Source of the DNA: Rhodopirellula bahusiensis
Lineage (GTDB): Bacteria > Planctomycetota > Planctomycetia > Pirellulales > Pirellulaceae
DNA: 50,957 nucleotides
Direction: 5' to 3'
Assembly: GCF_002727185.1 (NCBI RefSeq)
Contig: NZ_NIZW01000039.1
Span: 1-50,957 of the forward strand
Made by a program: the position numbers and the translations under genes. Of the stretch, positions 1-8,898 are shown piece after piece (position 1 is the stretch's first letter; each line of letters begins with the position of its first letter). The notes under the pieces are model-generated. The model saw only the letters and a program-made list of their open reading frames with translations, ran no database searches and was not told the origin of the DNA.

Positions 1-164
1 GTTACGGACTGCTCATTCGCTTTTGGTTGCTCTCCACCCTTTCTGTTGAAAACGCAGTTACCATCAGCTACGGGGCGGTAACGAATTCCCCAATCAGGAC
101 TTTCACCTGACAATTCAATCGCCTTTGCAGGCGCACTAGCGGCGTCTCTCAGAGACGCTGTCAT
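1..164 (-). CDS. Possible partial hypothetical gene running off the left edge
   Basis: Read on the minus strand from an ATG at 164-162, the frame stays open for 54 codons to the window edge. It starts MTASLRDAASAPAKAIELSG and continues with SPDWGIRYRPVADGNCVF. I do not recognise the protein. The composition looks like protein rather than random sequence, but 54 open codons in GC-rich DNA is modest evidence. There is no clear Shine-Dalgarno before the ATG. The first codons overlap a perfect palindrome at 142-158, which is odd for a real gene start. It could be the 5' end of a real gene or an open frame through repeat DNA. Confidence 0.35.
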   Translation of the reverse strand, partial: MTASLRDAASAPAKAIELSGESPDWGIRYRPVADGNCVFNRKGGEQPKANEQSV

Positions 165-187
165 TTGCGAGTCTCAGAGAGACTCGC
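142..187. repeat. Two adjacent palindromes (REP-like hairpins)
   Basis: The first palindrome, 142-158, is perfect: gcgtctct, one spacer base, agagacgc. The second, 167-187, has arms gcgagtct and agactcgc around a 5-base loop. Both share the gtctc/gagac theme and sit in tandem. From memory, similar gcgtctctcagagacgc hairpins are scattered between genes in Pirellulales genomes. Copy number was not checked. Confidence 0.7.
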
Positions 188-263
188 CTACGTGAGGTTC
201 TACCCGATCATTCCTGCCGACCTGCTTAGGGAACCATTCGGAAACAACTTCGGGATTCAAAAA

Positions 264-322
264 GTAGCGGAAGGGCGCGAGCCCTCCGGTGACACACCGG
301 GCTGCTCGCGCCGCTCCGCTAC
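264..322. repeat. Imperfect inverted repeat, interspersed-repeat type
   Basis: The segment begins gtagcggaagggcgcgag and ends with ctcgcgccgctccgctac, so its two ends are imperfect inverse complements around a ggtgacacaccgg centre that is itself partly palindromic. It lies just before the receiver-domain gene, whose start is at 368. It could form a hairpin and looks like a dispersed intergenic repeat rather than a gene. Confidence 0.6.
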
Positions 323-367
323 AGCCGAACTTGATTCCGAACGATTCCTAGAAGTACTCGATCTAGA

Positions 368-748
368 ATGACCACCGCATACCGAATTCTAGCCGCCGGA
401 TGGTCGTGCAACGATGTCTCTCTACTGCGTGAAGCTGTCGCGGACTTTTTGTGTGACTTCAAAATCGCTCACGACGGAGCCGACTGCCTCGTGCAATTGC
501 AACGATTTCAGCCACACCTCGTGCTGCTGGACACCAGCATCCTCGATCCTGACGCATTTGAACTTTGCCGCCGCATCAAGAACGATCACATGGCGATGGT
601 CGTGATCGTCACTGCGCTCACAGAGTTTGGCGACATTGATCGCGCCGTTGATGCGGGAACGGATGACTTTTTGCCCAAACCAATCGATGGAATAGAACTT
701 CGGCGGCGAGTGGCGATTCTCATTGCGTTGAACGACACTCTTCGCTGA
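368..748 (+). CDS. Stand-alone receiver (CheY-like) protein, atypical acidic pocket
   Basis: This 126-residue protein is a single response-regulator receiver domain with no output domain. Asp55 in HLVLLDTSIL fits the phospho-acceptor, Thr82 in VIVTAL the switch Ser/Thr, and Lys104 in FLPKPID the conserved lysine. The usual pair of acidic residues after strand 1, which hold Mg2+, is absent: the protein reads RILAAGWSCND where the family normally has RILVVDDD. Phosphorylation may therefore be weak or absent, making this an atypical regulator. No kinase gene is adjacent. The likely role is intracellular signalling by protein-protein contact. The domain call is firm and the function is unknown. 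Confidence 0.8.
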   Translation: MTTAYRILAAGWSCNDVSLLREAVADFLCDFKIAHDGADCLVQLQRFQPHLVLLDTSILDPDAFELCRRIKNDHMAMVVIVTALTEFGDIDRAVDAGTDDFLPKPIDGIELRRRVAILIALNDTLR

Positions 749-955
749 TCCAATAGAATTTCGAAGCAGAATTGAGAGTGACCATGGCGTTCCCTCTCGC
801 GCGGACAGCGAGGCTTATTAAATTCGGCTTATCAAATTCTTTGTGCCCGACGATTGTGCCGCTACCCGATTTCGGCAATGAGATCCGGCGTGATAGGCTG
901 TTCGCTTATGTCTTGATATCGCAGAACGCACCCTTCGAAAAGAACGGCATCAATC

Positions 956-1591
956 ATGCATTCGGATCCTGCACGCATTTTCGCGTTCCTTGTGGCCTTG
1001 TCTTTCGTCGTCGATGCGAAGGCACAGGATGCGGAAACGCCGACCGAAATCTTGCGAGGGCTGGGGGCAACCATTCGTAGTGAAAAGGTCAAGCTCACGA
1101 GCGAGATAACACCGGAAGAGAAGGAGCAAGGAACGGTGTTCCGGTTCGTTGTAATCGGATCCAACTGGAAAGGCCGCGATACGGACTTGGCACAACTGAA
1201 GTCCATTCCGAATCTGGTGTACCTCGACCTGGACAATTGTCCATTCGACGGGACCGGTAAATTTCTCCGTTCCTTGAAGCAGGTTGAATACATTTCGGTG
1301 GATGAAACCGAGGCAAATGATAAATTCCTACAACACCTGACTCATCTCTCGGAACTGAGGTTTCTGTCACTCAAGCAGACAAATATCACCGATGCTGGGC
1401 TGAAGCATCTGAGCGGATTATCCAAGCTTCAGTCACTTTTCCTGAGTGGAAACAATGTGACGGATCGTGGACTCGCCGATATCGGCAAGCTGAAATCACT
1501 CGAGTACCTTCACCTCGACGGTACGAAGGTGAGTCCGAAGGGAATTGAAGACTTCAGGAAGGCTCTTCCGAAATTGAAGTTCATTCGATGA
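956..1591 (+). CDS. Exported leucine-rich-repeat protein
   Basis: This 211-residue protein has an N-terminal hydrophobic segment (about residues 8-20, FAFLVALSFVV) followed by AKAQDA, which fits a signal peptide cut after AKA or AQA. From about residue 75 it carries leucine-rich repeats of the bacterial 24-residue kind, clearest in LRFLSLKQTNITDAGLKHL and LQSLFLSGNNVTDRGLADI, and the last repeat runs to the C terminus. No catalytic domain is present. Such small LRR proteins are abundant in planctomycetes and presumably bind other proteins outside the cytoplasm, but the partner is unknown. The start ATG at 956 is chosen because it gives the signal peptide. The Shine-Dalgarno is weak. Confidence 0.8.
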   Translation: MHSDPARIFAFLVALSFVVDAKAQDAETPTEILRGLGATIRSEKVKLTSEITPEEKEQGTVFRFVVIGSNWKGRDTDLAQLKSIPNLVYLDLDNCPFDGTGKFLRSLKQVEYISVDETEANDKFLQHLTHLSELRFLSLKQTNITDAGLKHLSGLSKLQSLFLSGNNVTDRGLADIGKLKSLEYLHLDGTKVSPKGIEDFRKALPKLKFIR

Positions 1592-1711
1592 GGTTGGTTC
1601 GGTCGCTTCACGATCCAACTCGTCGTCAGTTCACAGTATTCGGATTGCCGTCACGCAGACTGAAAGAAGCGAACGCATCAAAATGGTTGGAAACGAGCAT
1701 TCGGCTGGTGC

Positions 1712-2590
1712 TTAGCGGAACCACTGGGCGAGCGCGGTCGCGTGCAGTTGCTCGTAGGCGTTCACGGTGGTGGATTCGTTGACGTCAGGTCGGAGGAATT
1801 CTGCGATCATTTGATCGGTTTGGTCGACCTTGCTTTCGATTCGGTGCATCCACAAAGACTTCAGCGTCCCGATGCTGTCGAACAAGTCGGCTCGCATCAT
1901 CATCATGACACTGTCGGCGACGCCTTGATTCGCGGCGGGCAAGGAGGCTTGCTTGGCAACGTGCTTTTGAAATCCCTCGGTCATCGCGGCGCGTGTCAGC
2001 CAAGCGACGGTTTCGTGCGACGGGGTGGTACTGCATTCTCTCGCTGCGGTCGCGTGAGATTGTGTCCGGGTGAGATCCATTCCAAATCGCGTGAGTTCAG
2101 AATCGTAGGCAGCCAGGCTGCCAATCAGAACATCGATCCATCGCTCGGTGACACGTCGTAGTCGGTTGAGCCTCACCGCGTCAGAGACGCTGCAACCGCG
2201 ACGATCCAGGATCGCCCATTGGACTCGGTTGCGGGCTTCCAAGTGAGACAGATGAATCGCTTGGGTGATCGGCGAACACTCGTCGGTGCCATGTCGTCGA
2301 TCGATGCCGTCACCGATCGCAGCGACGACGCGGGTCAGCACTTCGCTGGCCAAGATCTCCTCCAGGACTCCCATGTGGTCGGTCCACCAACACCGCATCC
2401 GGTAGAAATCCCCCGTCGCTTTGACGCGATTGAACCGTGCCATGACTTGATGCCACAGATCCAAGCGGTTGCGAGAAGCGGACCAATACTGCGCAATCGC
2501 CTCGGGCGAAATTGGGCTGCGTTGCAACAACATCGCTGGGCCGTGATAGGCCAGGACGGAAGCAAGTTCGGTGAGCTGGACAACGTGCAT
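1712..2590 (-). CDS. Conserved-looking hypothetical protein
   Basis: I do not recognise this protein. From the ATG at 2590 it is 292 residues and starts MHVVQLTELASVLAYHG. The frame also stays open upstream to an ATG at 2752, but those extra 54 residues are rich in Arg, Cys and Phe and look non-coding. The protein appears mostly alpha-helical, with many Trp and Arg residues (for example YRMRCWWTDHMGVLEEIL), and has no signal peptide or membrane segment. It lies downstream of the di-haem peroxidase on the same strand, 368 bases away, so co-transcription is possible but not shown. Confidence 0.65.
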   Translation of the reverse strand: MHVVQLTELASVLAYHGPAMLLQRSPISPEAIAQYWSASRNRLDLWHQVMARFNRVKATGDFYRMRCWWTDHMGVLEEILASEVLTRVVAAIGDGIDRRHGTDECSPITQAIHLSHLEARNRVQWAILDRRGCSVSDAVRLNRLRRVTERWIDVLIGSLAAYDSELTRFGMDLTRTQSHATAARECSTTPSHETVAWLTRAAMTEGFQKHVAKQASLPAANQGVADSVMMMMRADLFDSIGTLKSLWMHRIESKVDQTDQMIAEFLRPDVNESTTVNAYEQLHATALAQWFR

Positions 2591-2958
2591 GCAGAAACAC
2601 TGGAAAACAAGTCGGAAGACCTCCGCGGTCGAACCGGAACCGAATTGCAGACGCCGCGCCAACGGCACTCGCCCGCCAGTGTTTCTCTCGCAAGGCGTTG
2701 CGAACACGTGACTTAGAGAATGCGGATCGGATTCGCAGAAGCCTAGCTTCATCCCAGACGTTGTAAAAACGCCACATCAAGTGGATTCCTTGCAACGCGT
2801 TTCGTTGTCGATCCGAGGACGACTTGAAACCAGGGCGGGTGTAGCTCATCAGTCTGCACGGCAGCAGTTGGCTGATGAAGTTCAGACCCGGTGCATTGCG
2901 GAAACCGGTGCTAACGCACATCGGCTGACCTAGCGAAAGCTCGACCTGCGAACGCGTG
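2591..2958. other. Intergenic stretch between peroxidase and hypothetical gene
   Basis: No convincing gene lies here. The minus-strand frame of the downstream hypothetical gene is open to 2752, and another minus frame is open to 3011, but both have the Arg/Ser/Cys-rich composition of non-coding frames. No clear terminator hairpin or dispersed repeat was found. Confidence 0.4.
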
Positions 2959-4278
2959 TCACTTGATGTTTGACGTTTGTCCGCCTTGATCCACGGAGGA
3001 TGCCGAGACAAACGGATCGCTCCATTTCTCTTCCGTCAAAACTGAGCGATCGGTCAATGTTCTCAAGAAAGCGACCAAGGCAACCTTGGGAACTTCCGGC
3101 AGGGCCATTCCGTTGGCGGCGAAGTTGTCCAAGCGACCGTCCAAATTCGGGTGTGGTTTGATGCTCCAGTTGTAGTGTTCAACCACCTGATCGAGAGTTC
3201 GGAACCGCCCGTCGTGCATGAACGGTCCCGTCAACTCAACGTTGCGGAGCGATGGCGACTTGAACCGGCCACGATCCATCTCAGCATTGCTGATCGCACC
3301 CACGCCCAAATCGACTTCGTCCGTGTCCGCGTCCACTCCGTTGACCGCCGGAGTCGTCATCGTGAAAAACGCGGCTTGCCGGGATGGGCGTTTGGACGAG
3401 TCATAGGGTTCATCGGGTCGATGCGGGTTGAACGGCAAAGCATTGCTCAAGTGGCACGACACGCAATTGGCTCGGCGAAGGAAAACGTCTTTCCCCAAGT
3501 TTTCCTGTTCAGTGAAGTTGGGAAACGACCTGCGATACGAACCGGCTTCCGCCAAACCGATGTCGTACTTCGATTGGTACGAGACTATTGAACGAACGAA
3601 TTGGGCCAACGCCTTCGCCACCCGATCGATCGTGACCTCCGATGATCCAAATGCTTTGGTGAACAGAGGCGGGTAAATCGGATCGGCCGCCAACTGAGGG
3701 ATCAACTCATCCAAGTCATGCCCCATCTCGATCGGGTTCTCGATCGGCATCAGGACTTGTTGTTCCAAGGTCCGAGCACGTTCGTCCCAGAAGAAACGAC
3801 CACGTTGATAGAAGCGAGCGTTCACGAGGCTCATTGAGTTGCGAGCGACTTTCTCGCCGTCAAAGCCGACGCTCAAGGGTTCGTCATCTGTGAACGACAA
3901 CTCCTGTTTGTGACACGATGCGCACGACACGGTTCCGTTGGCGGACAGCGACATGTCGTAGAACAGGACTCGTCCGAGCGTCGCGCCGTCATCGGTGAGC
4001 GAGTTGTCCGGTGGCGTGTTGTCGAAGCGTTCCACGGCGGACCGAAAGTGTTCCGGCCAATCGATATCGCTGTAGTTGAACGGAGTCTCGGGCAGTTCCA
4101 ATCGCCGCGTCTCCGGTGCGGTGCCCTGCCCCACCGCAGAAGGTTCGGCGGCGACGCTGTAGCGAAAACCCATCACGCACGTGGCGAGCCCGAAAGCGAT
4201 TGCCAATTGCCACACCGCCCTACCCTGCTGCGTTCTCGAATCAGTCCGTGCAAAATGCAGATTCGTCATGATTGGCAT
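2959..4278 (-). CDS. Di-haem cytochrome c peroxidase (CcpA/MauG family)
   Basis: This 439-residue exported protein has two c-type haem motifs: CASCHKQ in the N-terminal half and CVSCHLS near the middle. Around them are family features such as ATLGRVLFYD, FFWDERARTLEQQ, ENPIEMGHD and the distal FMHDGRF segment. The family includes bacterial di-haem peroxidases, which reduce H2O2 with electrons from small cytochromes, and MauG-like enzymes that oxidise other substrates. An N-terminal hydrophobic stretch (about residues 24-36) ending in VAAE fits a signal peptide, as haem attachment in the periplasm requires. ATG 4278 is used; a second ATG three codons in (4269) is equally possible. It is divergent from dnaE. 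The true substrate cannot be told from sequence. Confidence 0.88.
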   Translation of the reverse strand: MPIMTNLHFARTDSRTQQGRAVWQLAIAFGLATCVMGFRYSVAAEPSAVGQGTAPETRRLELPETPFNYSDIDWPEHFRSAVERFDNTPPDNSLTDDGATLGRVLFYDMSLSANGTVSCASCHKQELSFTDDEPLSVGFDGEKVARNSMSLVNARFYQRGRFFWDERARTLEQQVLMPIENPIEMGHDLDELIPQLAADPIYPPLFTKAFGSSEVTIDRVAKALAQFVRSIVSYQSKYDIGLAEAGSYRRSFPNFTEQENLGKDVFLRRANCVSCHLSNALPFNPHRPDEPYDSSKRPSRQAAFFTMTTPAVNGVDADTDEVDLGVGAISNAEMDRGRFKSPSLRNVELTGPFMHDGRFRTLDQVVEHYNWSIKPHPNLDGRLDNFAANGMALPEVPKVALVAFLRTLTDRSVLTEEKWSDPFVSASSVDQGGQTSNIK

Positions 4279-4561
4279 CGTGGCATGTCTCGGGAAGGCG
4301 GGAGATTCGACCGCGGCAGTTTAGCATTTTGACGAGGAATGCGAGACGCAATGTCCACCGCCCTGCCCTGCTCCGACCGCAAAACCGGACATCGCGAATC
4401 CTGACCGAAGATCACTGGTAGCTTGAATCGCCGCGGCTTTTTGGGCGGAAACGTCGTGCAAAACGGAGCGAAAGACGCAATCGCGAAATGCGAGTTTCTC
4501 TCGGATCGCTGAGCGGGTACAAACGTTGGCTGACGCGCACCCTCGAAAAGGATTTTGCTGA

Positions 4562-7500
4562 ATGTCGGATACGATCATCGCCCCTGAAATGAGCATCGAA
4601 GCGGCGACGGAAATTCCCGAACCCCAACCGTTTGTTCACCTGCACTGCCACAGTCACTACAGCTTGCTCGATGGAGCCGGTGACATCGGAAAGTTGGTCA
4701 ACCGAGCCGTTGATCATGGGATGAATGCGCTGGCGCTGACCGACCACGGAAACCTACACGGTGCACTCGAGTTCTATCGCAAAGCCAAAGACGCTGGCAT
4801 CAATCCGATCATCGGATACGAAGCCTACATCGCACCGGGAAGTCGATTCGACAAAGGTGGAGCAAGTAGCAGCAAAGCGGCGAGCTATCACCTGACGCTA
4901 TTGGCTCAGAACCGAACCGGGTTCAAGAACCTGATCAAGCTGGCGTCGGCCGCGTCACTGGAAGGTTTCTACTTCAAACCGCGAATCGATAAAGAGATTC
5001 TTGAGAAGTACAACGAGGGCATCGTGTGCTTGTCGGGTTGCGTGAGCAGTGAATTCAGCCGTGCGATTCTGAAAGGGATTCAAACCAAAGAACACGAACA
5101 AGAAGCCAAGAAGGTTGCCGGTTGGTTCCACAAGGTCTTCGGTGATCGTTACTTCATCGAGATCATGAACAACGACGTCGACATCCAACGCACCCAGCTC
5201 GAAGGCGCGGTCGACATTGCCAACAAGATGGGTTTGCCTTTGGTCGCGACCAGTGATTGCCACTACGTCAATCAAGAGGACGCGGAAGCCCAAGACATCA
5301 TGTTGTGCATCAACACCGGGCGATTCAGAACCGACAACACGCGAATGAAAATGGAGAACGATCAGTTCTTCCTTCGCAGCCCGCAACAGATGTATGAGAA
5401 GTTCCCGGGACTCGAGGACGCGGTCGGTCGCAGCCAACAAATCGCCGACACCGTCGACATTCAGTTGGAGTTCAACCAGTACTTTTTCCCGAGCTTCCCC
5501 TGCCCCGACGAATTGACGCCGCTCGATTACCTGCGAAAGCTTTGCGAGCAGGGATTGATGGAGCGTTACGAAGGCGATGATGAACGCATCATCGACGGGA
5601 AGCTTTCCGACGAAGTGATGGCTCGTCTGGATCGCGAATTGGACGTGATCGAAAAGTTGGGCTATCCGACTTACTTCTTGATCGTTTGGGACTTCGTCAA
5701 CCACGCTCGCGACATCGGCATCAGCGCGACGGCCCGGGGTTCGGGTGTGGGTGCGATCGTGTGTTATGCGCTTTACATGTCGCACGTTTGTCCGCTGCGT
5801 TATGACTTGCTGTTCGAACGATTTCTCGATGAGTCGCGGACCGAGCCGCCTGATATCGACATCGACTTCGAAAAAGAACGTCGGATCGAAGTCATTGACT
5901 ATGTGAAGGAACGTTATGGCAGCGAGATGGTTTGCCAGATCGGAACGTTCGGAACGCTTGCCGCGAAGGCTGCGATCAAGGACACCGGTCGCGCTCTTGG
6001 CATTCCGCTTTCACGTGTCAACCAAATCACCGAGTTGGTTCCCGACGAGCTGAAGATCACCATTGCGAAGTCGCTCGACAAGAGCGCCGACCTGAAGATG
6101 ATCTATGACGGCGATCCAGAAATTCGCGAACTGCTTGACCTGGCGATGAAGATCGAAGGTTTGGCTCGCAACGTCGGCACGCACGCCGCCGCGGTGGTGA
6201 TCGCCGACAAACCGCTGACCGAATACGTGCCGCTTGGCCGCGTGCCGGGTAAGCAAGACGTGATTACCCAGTGGGCAATGGTCGATGTGGAAGCGTCGGG
6301 TCTGCTGAAGATGGACTTCCTGGGTCTTCGAAACCTGACGATCCTTTCGCGAACGGTGAAGTTGGTCGAGCAGACGACTGGCAACACGATTGATCCGCTG
6401 AAGTTCCCTCTGGACGACAAACCGTCCTACGCATTGCTGCAACGCGGCGAAACCAAGGGAGTTTTCCAGCTCGAGTCCGGCGGGATTCGCGATTTGCTTC
6501 AGCGGATGAAGCCCGACACGTTCAACGACATCATCGCGACGGCCGCGCTTTACCGTCCTGGTCCGCTCGAGGGCGGGATGGTCGACGATTACGTCAATAT
6601 CAAACACGGTCGTCAGCAACCGGAGTACAAACACCCGGTCTTGAAAGAGATCTTGGAAGAGACCAACTCGATCATGGTCTACCAAGAACAGGTGATGCGG
6701 ATTCTCAACCGCCTCGGAGACGTGCCGCTGGCCAAAGCGTACACGTGCATCAAGGCGATTAGTAAAAAGAAGCAGGCGTTGATCGATGCCAATCACGACG
6801 TCTTCATCGCCGGATCGGTCAAGAATGGTCTGGCAGAAAAAGACGCCGAGGACATTTGGAACCTGATCGTCAAGTTTGCCGGTTACGGTTTCAACAAGTC
6901 GCACTCGACCGCGTACGCTTTGGTCGCGTACCAGACCGCGTTTTTGAAAGCCCACTACCCCGTCGAGTTCATGGCGGCGTTGTTGTCCAGCGACATCTCG
7001 GGGCGGAACTTCAAACGCAAAGACGCGCTCGTCGAGCACATGGAAGATTGCGACCGGATGGACATCGAGGTGTTGCCACCAAATGTCAATCAATCCGACG
7101 CGGACTTTGGTGTTCTGGATGGCAAGATTCCGTTTGCGCTATCGGCCATCAAGGCTTGCGGTGGTTCGACCGCGATCAGCATCGAAGCCGAACGCCGAAA
7201 GAATGGTCCGTTCAAAGACATCTTTGACTTCTGCGAACGAATCGATCCGCATGATTGCAACCGAAGTGCGATCGAGACGCTGATCAAAGCCGGTGCGTTC
7301 GATTCTTTTGGTGCCAAACGCAGCCAATTGGCGTCCGTGATCGAACGAGCAATGCAAGCGGGTGCGAAGGTTCAAGCGGACAAGAAGACCGGGCAAGCGA
7401 GCTTCTTCGATGCATTCGACGAAGACGACGATGCCAGTGACGATGGCGATTCCGCCGCGGTGCCGCTTCCCGACATCGAAGAGTGGCCCGACCGCGAAAA

Positions 7501-8158
7501 GTTGTTGGCCGAGAAGGAAGTCTTGGGCTTCTATCTCGACAGTCACCCGCTGGCTGAGTTTGAAAACAAGCTGGCGACGTTCCGCACGCACACGACCGAA
7601 TCGATGGCGGATTGCAAAGACCGCGATGAGGTCATCGTTGGCGGAATGATCAGCAGCATCAAAATCGCACACACCAAGAACCCGAAACCGGGTGCGCCCA
7701 GCAAATACGCCAACTTCGATTTGGAAGACATGGCAGGCAGTGTTCGTTGCATTTGTTGGCCGAAGGGGTTCGCGGTTTGTGGCGAACGAATTCAGCCCGA
7801 TGCTGTGGTGCTGGCCAAAGCCAAAGTCGACCGTCGTGGCGGTGGTGATGAAATCAACCTGATCATCGACGAACTGACGCCGCTGGACGAGCTCGATTCA
7901 CGCTACACCCACGGGATTCGGATCCGTTTGGACGAAGCGGAGCACGACGAGAAGACGGTGTCCAACGTGCGTGAAATCGTTCGCGGCTACCCGGGCAACA
8001 AGGATTTGTTGTTGGCGATGCAGTTGTGCGAAGGCGAGACGGTGCATTTCAAAGCTGACAAGTTCCGAGTCGATATCACGCCGCAATTGCGAGAACGATT
8101 GGACGATCTGCTGGGCACGGGCCACTACAAACTGCTGATGAGCAAACCCAAACGTTAG
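4562..8158 (+). CDS. dnaE: DNA polymerase III alpha subunit, DnaE type
   Basis: The 1198-residue replicative polymerase has the usual DnaE length and order. An N-terminal PHP domain (about residues 24-290) contains HLHCHSHYSLLDG, LTDHGN and SDCHY. The polymerase core has ARGSGVGAIVCYAL and the catalytic aspartates in PPDIDIDF. A thumb/fingers region contains GYGFNKSHSTAYALVAYQ. A helix-hairpin-helix stretch lies near residues 895-930, and an OB-fold region near 1020-1110. PHP metal ligands appear complete (His26, His28, His62, Glu87, His110, a Cys in LSGCVSS, and Asp and His in SDCHY), unlike E. coli DnaE, so built-in 3'-5' proofreading is plausible. A Shine-Dalgarno-like AAGGA lies about 9 bases before ATG 4562. 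It is not part of an obvious operon. Confidence 0.98.
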   Translation: MSDTIIAPEMSIEAATEIPEPQPFVHLHCHSHYSLLDGAGDIGKLVNRAVDHGMNALALTDHGNLHGALEFYRKAKDAGINPIIGYEAYIAPGSRFDKGGASSSKAASYHLTLLAQNRTGFKNLIKLASAASLEGFYFKPRIDKEILEKYNEGIVCLSGCVSSEFSRAILKGIQTKEHEQEAKKVAGWFHKVFGDRYFIEIMNNDVDIQRTQLEGAVDIANKMGLPLVATSDCHYVNQEDAEAQDIMLCINTGRFRTDNTRMKMENDQFFLRSPQQMYEKFPGLEDAVGRSQQIADTVDIQLEFNQYFFPSFPCPDELTPLDYLRKLCEQGLMERYEGDDERIIDGKLSDEVMARLDRELDVIEKLGYPTYFLIVWDFVNHARDIGISATARGSGVGAIVCYALYMSHVCPLRYDLLFERFLDESRTEPPDIDIDFEKERRIEVIDYVKERYGSEMVCQIGTFGTLAAKAAIKDTGRALGIPLSRVNQITELVPDELKITIAKSLDKSADLKMIYDGDPEIRELLDLAMKIEGLARNVGTHAAAVVIADKPLTEYVPLGRVPGKQDVITQWAMVDVEASGLLKMDFLGLRNLTILSRTVKLVEQTTGNTIDPLKFPLDDKPSYALLQRGETKGVFQLESGGIRDLLQRMKPDTFNDIIATAALYRPGPLEGGMVDDYVNIKHGRQQPEYKHPVLKEILEETNSIMVYQEQVMRILNRLGDVPLAKAYTCIKAISKKKQALIDANHDVFIAGSVKNGLAEKDAEDIWNLIVKFAGYGFNKSHSTAYALVAYQTAFLKAHYPVEFMAALLSSDISGRNFKRKDALVEHMEDCDRMDIEVLPPNVNQSDADFGVLDGKIPFALSAIKACGGSTAISIEAERRKNGPFKDIFDFCERIDPHDCNRSAIETLIKAGAFDSFGAKRSQLASVIERAMQAGAKVQADKKTGQASFFDAFDEDDDASDDGDSAAVPLPDIEEWPDREKLLAEKEVLGFYLDSHPLAEFENKLATFRTHTTESMADCKDRDEVIVGGMISSIKIAHTKNPKPGAPSKYANFDLEDMAGSVRCICWPKGFAVCGERIQPDAVVLAKAKVDRRGGGDEINLIIDELTPLDELDSRYTHGIRIRLDEAEHDEKTVSNVREIVRGYPGNKDLLLAMQLCEGETVHFKADKFRVDITPQLRERLDDLLGTGHYKLLMSKPKR

Positions 8159-8178
8159 GAATCCAACGCCGTTCAAAA

Positions 8179-8275
8179 GTAGGGCCGGTTCCTACCGGCC
8201 GCTGCAGAAGAGTGCCGCGGAAATTGGCCGGTGAGGAGTGGCTGCCGAGGAGTGGCCGGTGGGAACCGGACCTAC
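8179..8275. repeat. Long inverted repeat downstream of dnaE
   Basis: The arms at 8179-8200 (gtagggccggttcctaccgg plus cc) and 8254-8275 are inverse complements over 22 bases with about three mismatches. They enclose 53 bases that repeat the ggccggtg and gaggagtggc motifs. The left arm contains its own short palindrome. It looks like a dispersed palindromic intergenic element and may also end dnaE transcription. Confidence 0.65.
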
Positions 8276-8319
8276 AAAAGAAAAACCACGTGGGCTCGAT
8301 GAATCGGGCTTCCACGTGG
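8276..8319 (-). terminator. Rho-independent terminator for the LTXXQ-like gene
   Basis: On the minus strand a hairpin with arms ccacgtgg...cgat and atcg...ccacgtgg (8286-8319) is followed directly by tttttcttttg (8285-8275). This stem plus U-tract lies 28 bases after the stop codon of the minus-strand gene ending at 8347. Confidence 0.75.
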
Positions 8320-8346
8320 CATGAGTCGATCGTTGAGTCAGCGAGC

Positions 8347-8898
8347 TCAATCGTTCTGTTTCTTCTTTCCTTTGCCTTTCCCCTTGCCCTTGCCCTGGCC
8401 TTTTCCTTTACCCTGGCCGCGTTCTTTGGCAGCGGTCATTTGCTTTTGGGCTTGCTCGGGCAGAGCCGCGATCTGTTCCGCGGTTAGCATCCCCGCCACA
8501 GAGGCTCGCATCGATCGAACGGCCTTTTGCTGCTTTGCGAAAAGGGCTTGTTCCTCTTCGCTGAAACCTTCTTTTAGCTTCGCGGCCAATTCTTTGCCCT
8601 TCACGCCGGCCTCACGAGCCTCCTTCTGAATCTCGGAACGTTTCTTCGTCAGTGCGGGGGTTAGTCCCTCCTCCTTCAGTTCTTTCATTTGGGCGGTGAA
8701 GGATTCTTTGGCTTCGTTCCACTTCTCTTTCTGCTCGTCGGTCAGATCGACCTTCTCGAGCGACTTGGCGACGTTCTGGGCGATCCAGGTGCCGGCACCC
8801 CGGTTTCCGGCTCGTTTTTTCTTACCTTCGGGTTTGTCGTCTGCGGTTGCCGAAGCAGCCAAGCAAGCAATCAGGGCCATCGCAATCAGGTGTCTCAT
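8347..8898 (-). CDS. Exported LTXXQ/Spy-like helical protein with Lys-Gly tail
   Basis: This 183-residue protein starts at the ATG at 8898, chosen because a GGAGA Shine-Dalgarno lies just upstream and a clean signal peptide follows (MRHLIAMALIACLAASATA, then DD). The frame is open further upstream to 9060 but that part looks non-coding. The mature protein is highly charged and helical, with LTDEQ and LTAEQ motifs like those of the CpxP/Spy family of periplasmic chaperones and metal sensors. It ends in a low-complexity tail of GKGKGQGKG type repeats that is strongly basic. Such tails suggest binding to polyanions or divalent-metal-poor surfaces, but this is inference. The gene is divergent from the giant secreted protein gene. 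Confidence 0.75.
   Translation of the reverse strand: MRHLIAMALIACLAASATADDKPEGKKKRAGNRGAGTWIAQNVAKSLEKVDLTDEQKEKWNEAKESFTAQMKELKEEGLTPALTKKRSEIQKEAREAGVKGKELAAKLKEGFSEEEQALFAKQQKAVRSMRASVAGMLTAEQIAALPEQAQKQMTAAKERGQGKGKGQGKGKGKGKGKKKQND

Noticed and set aside
165..371. A 68-codon plus-strand frame before the receiver gene
   Set aside because: It runs through two repeat elements and overlaps the receiver start; composition is non-coding.
2310..3011. A 233-codon minus-strand frame over the gap before the hypothetical gene
   Set aside because: Mostly out of frame with the better supported gene, and rich in Arg, Ser and Cys as in non-coding frames.
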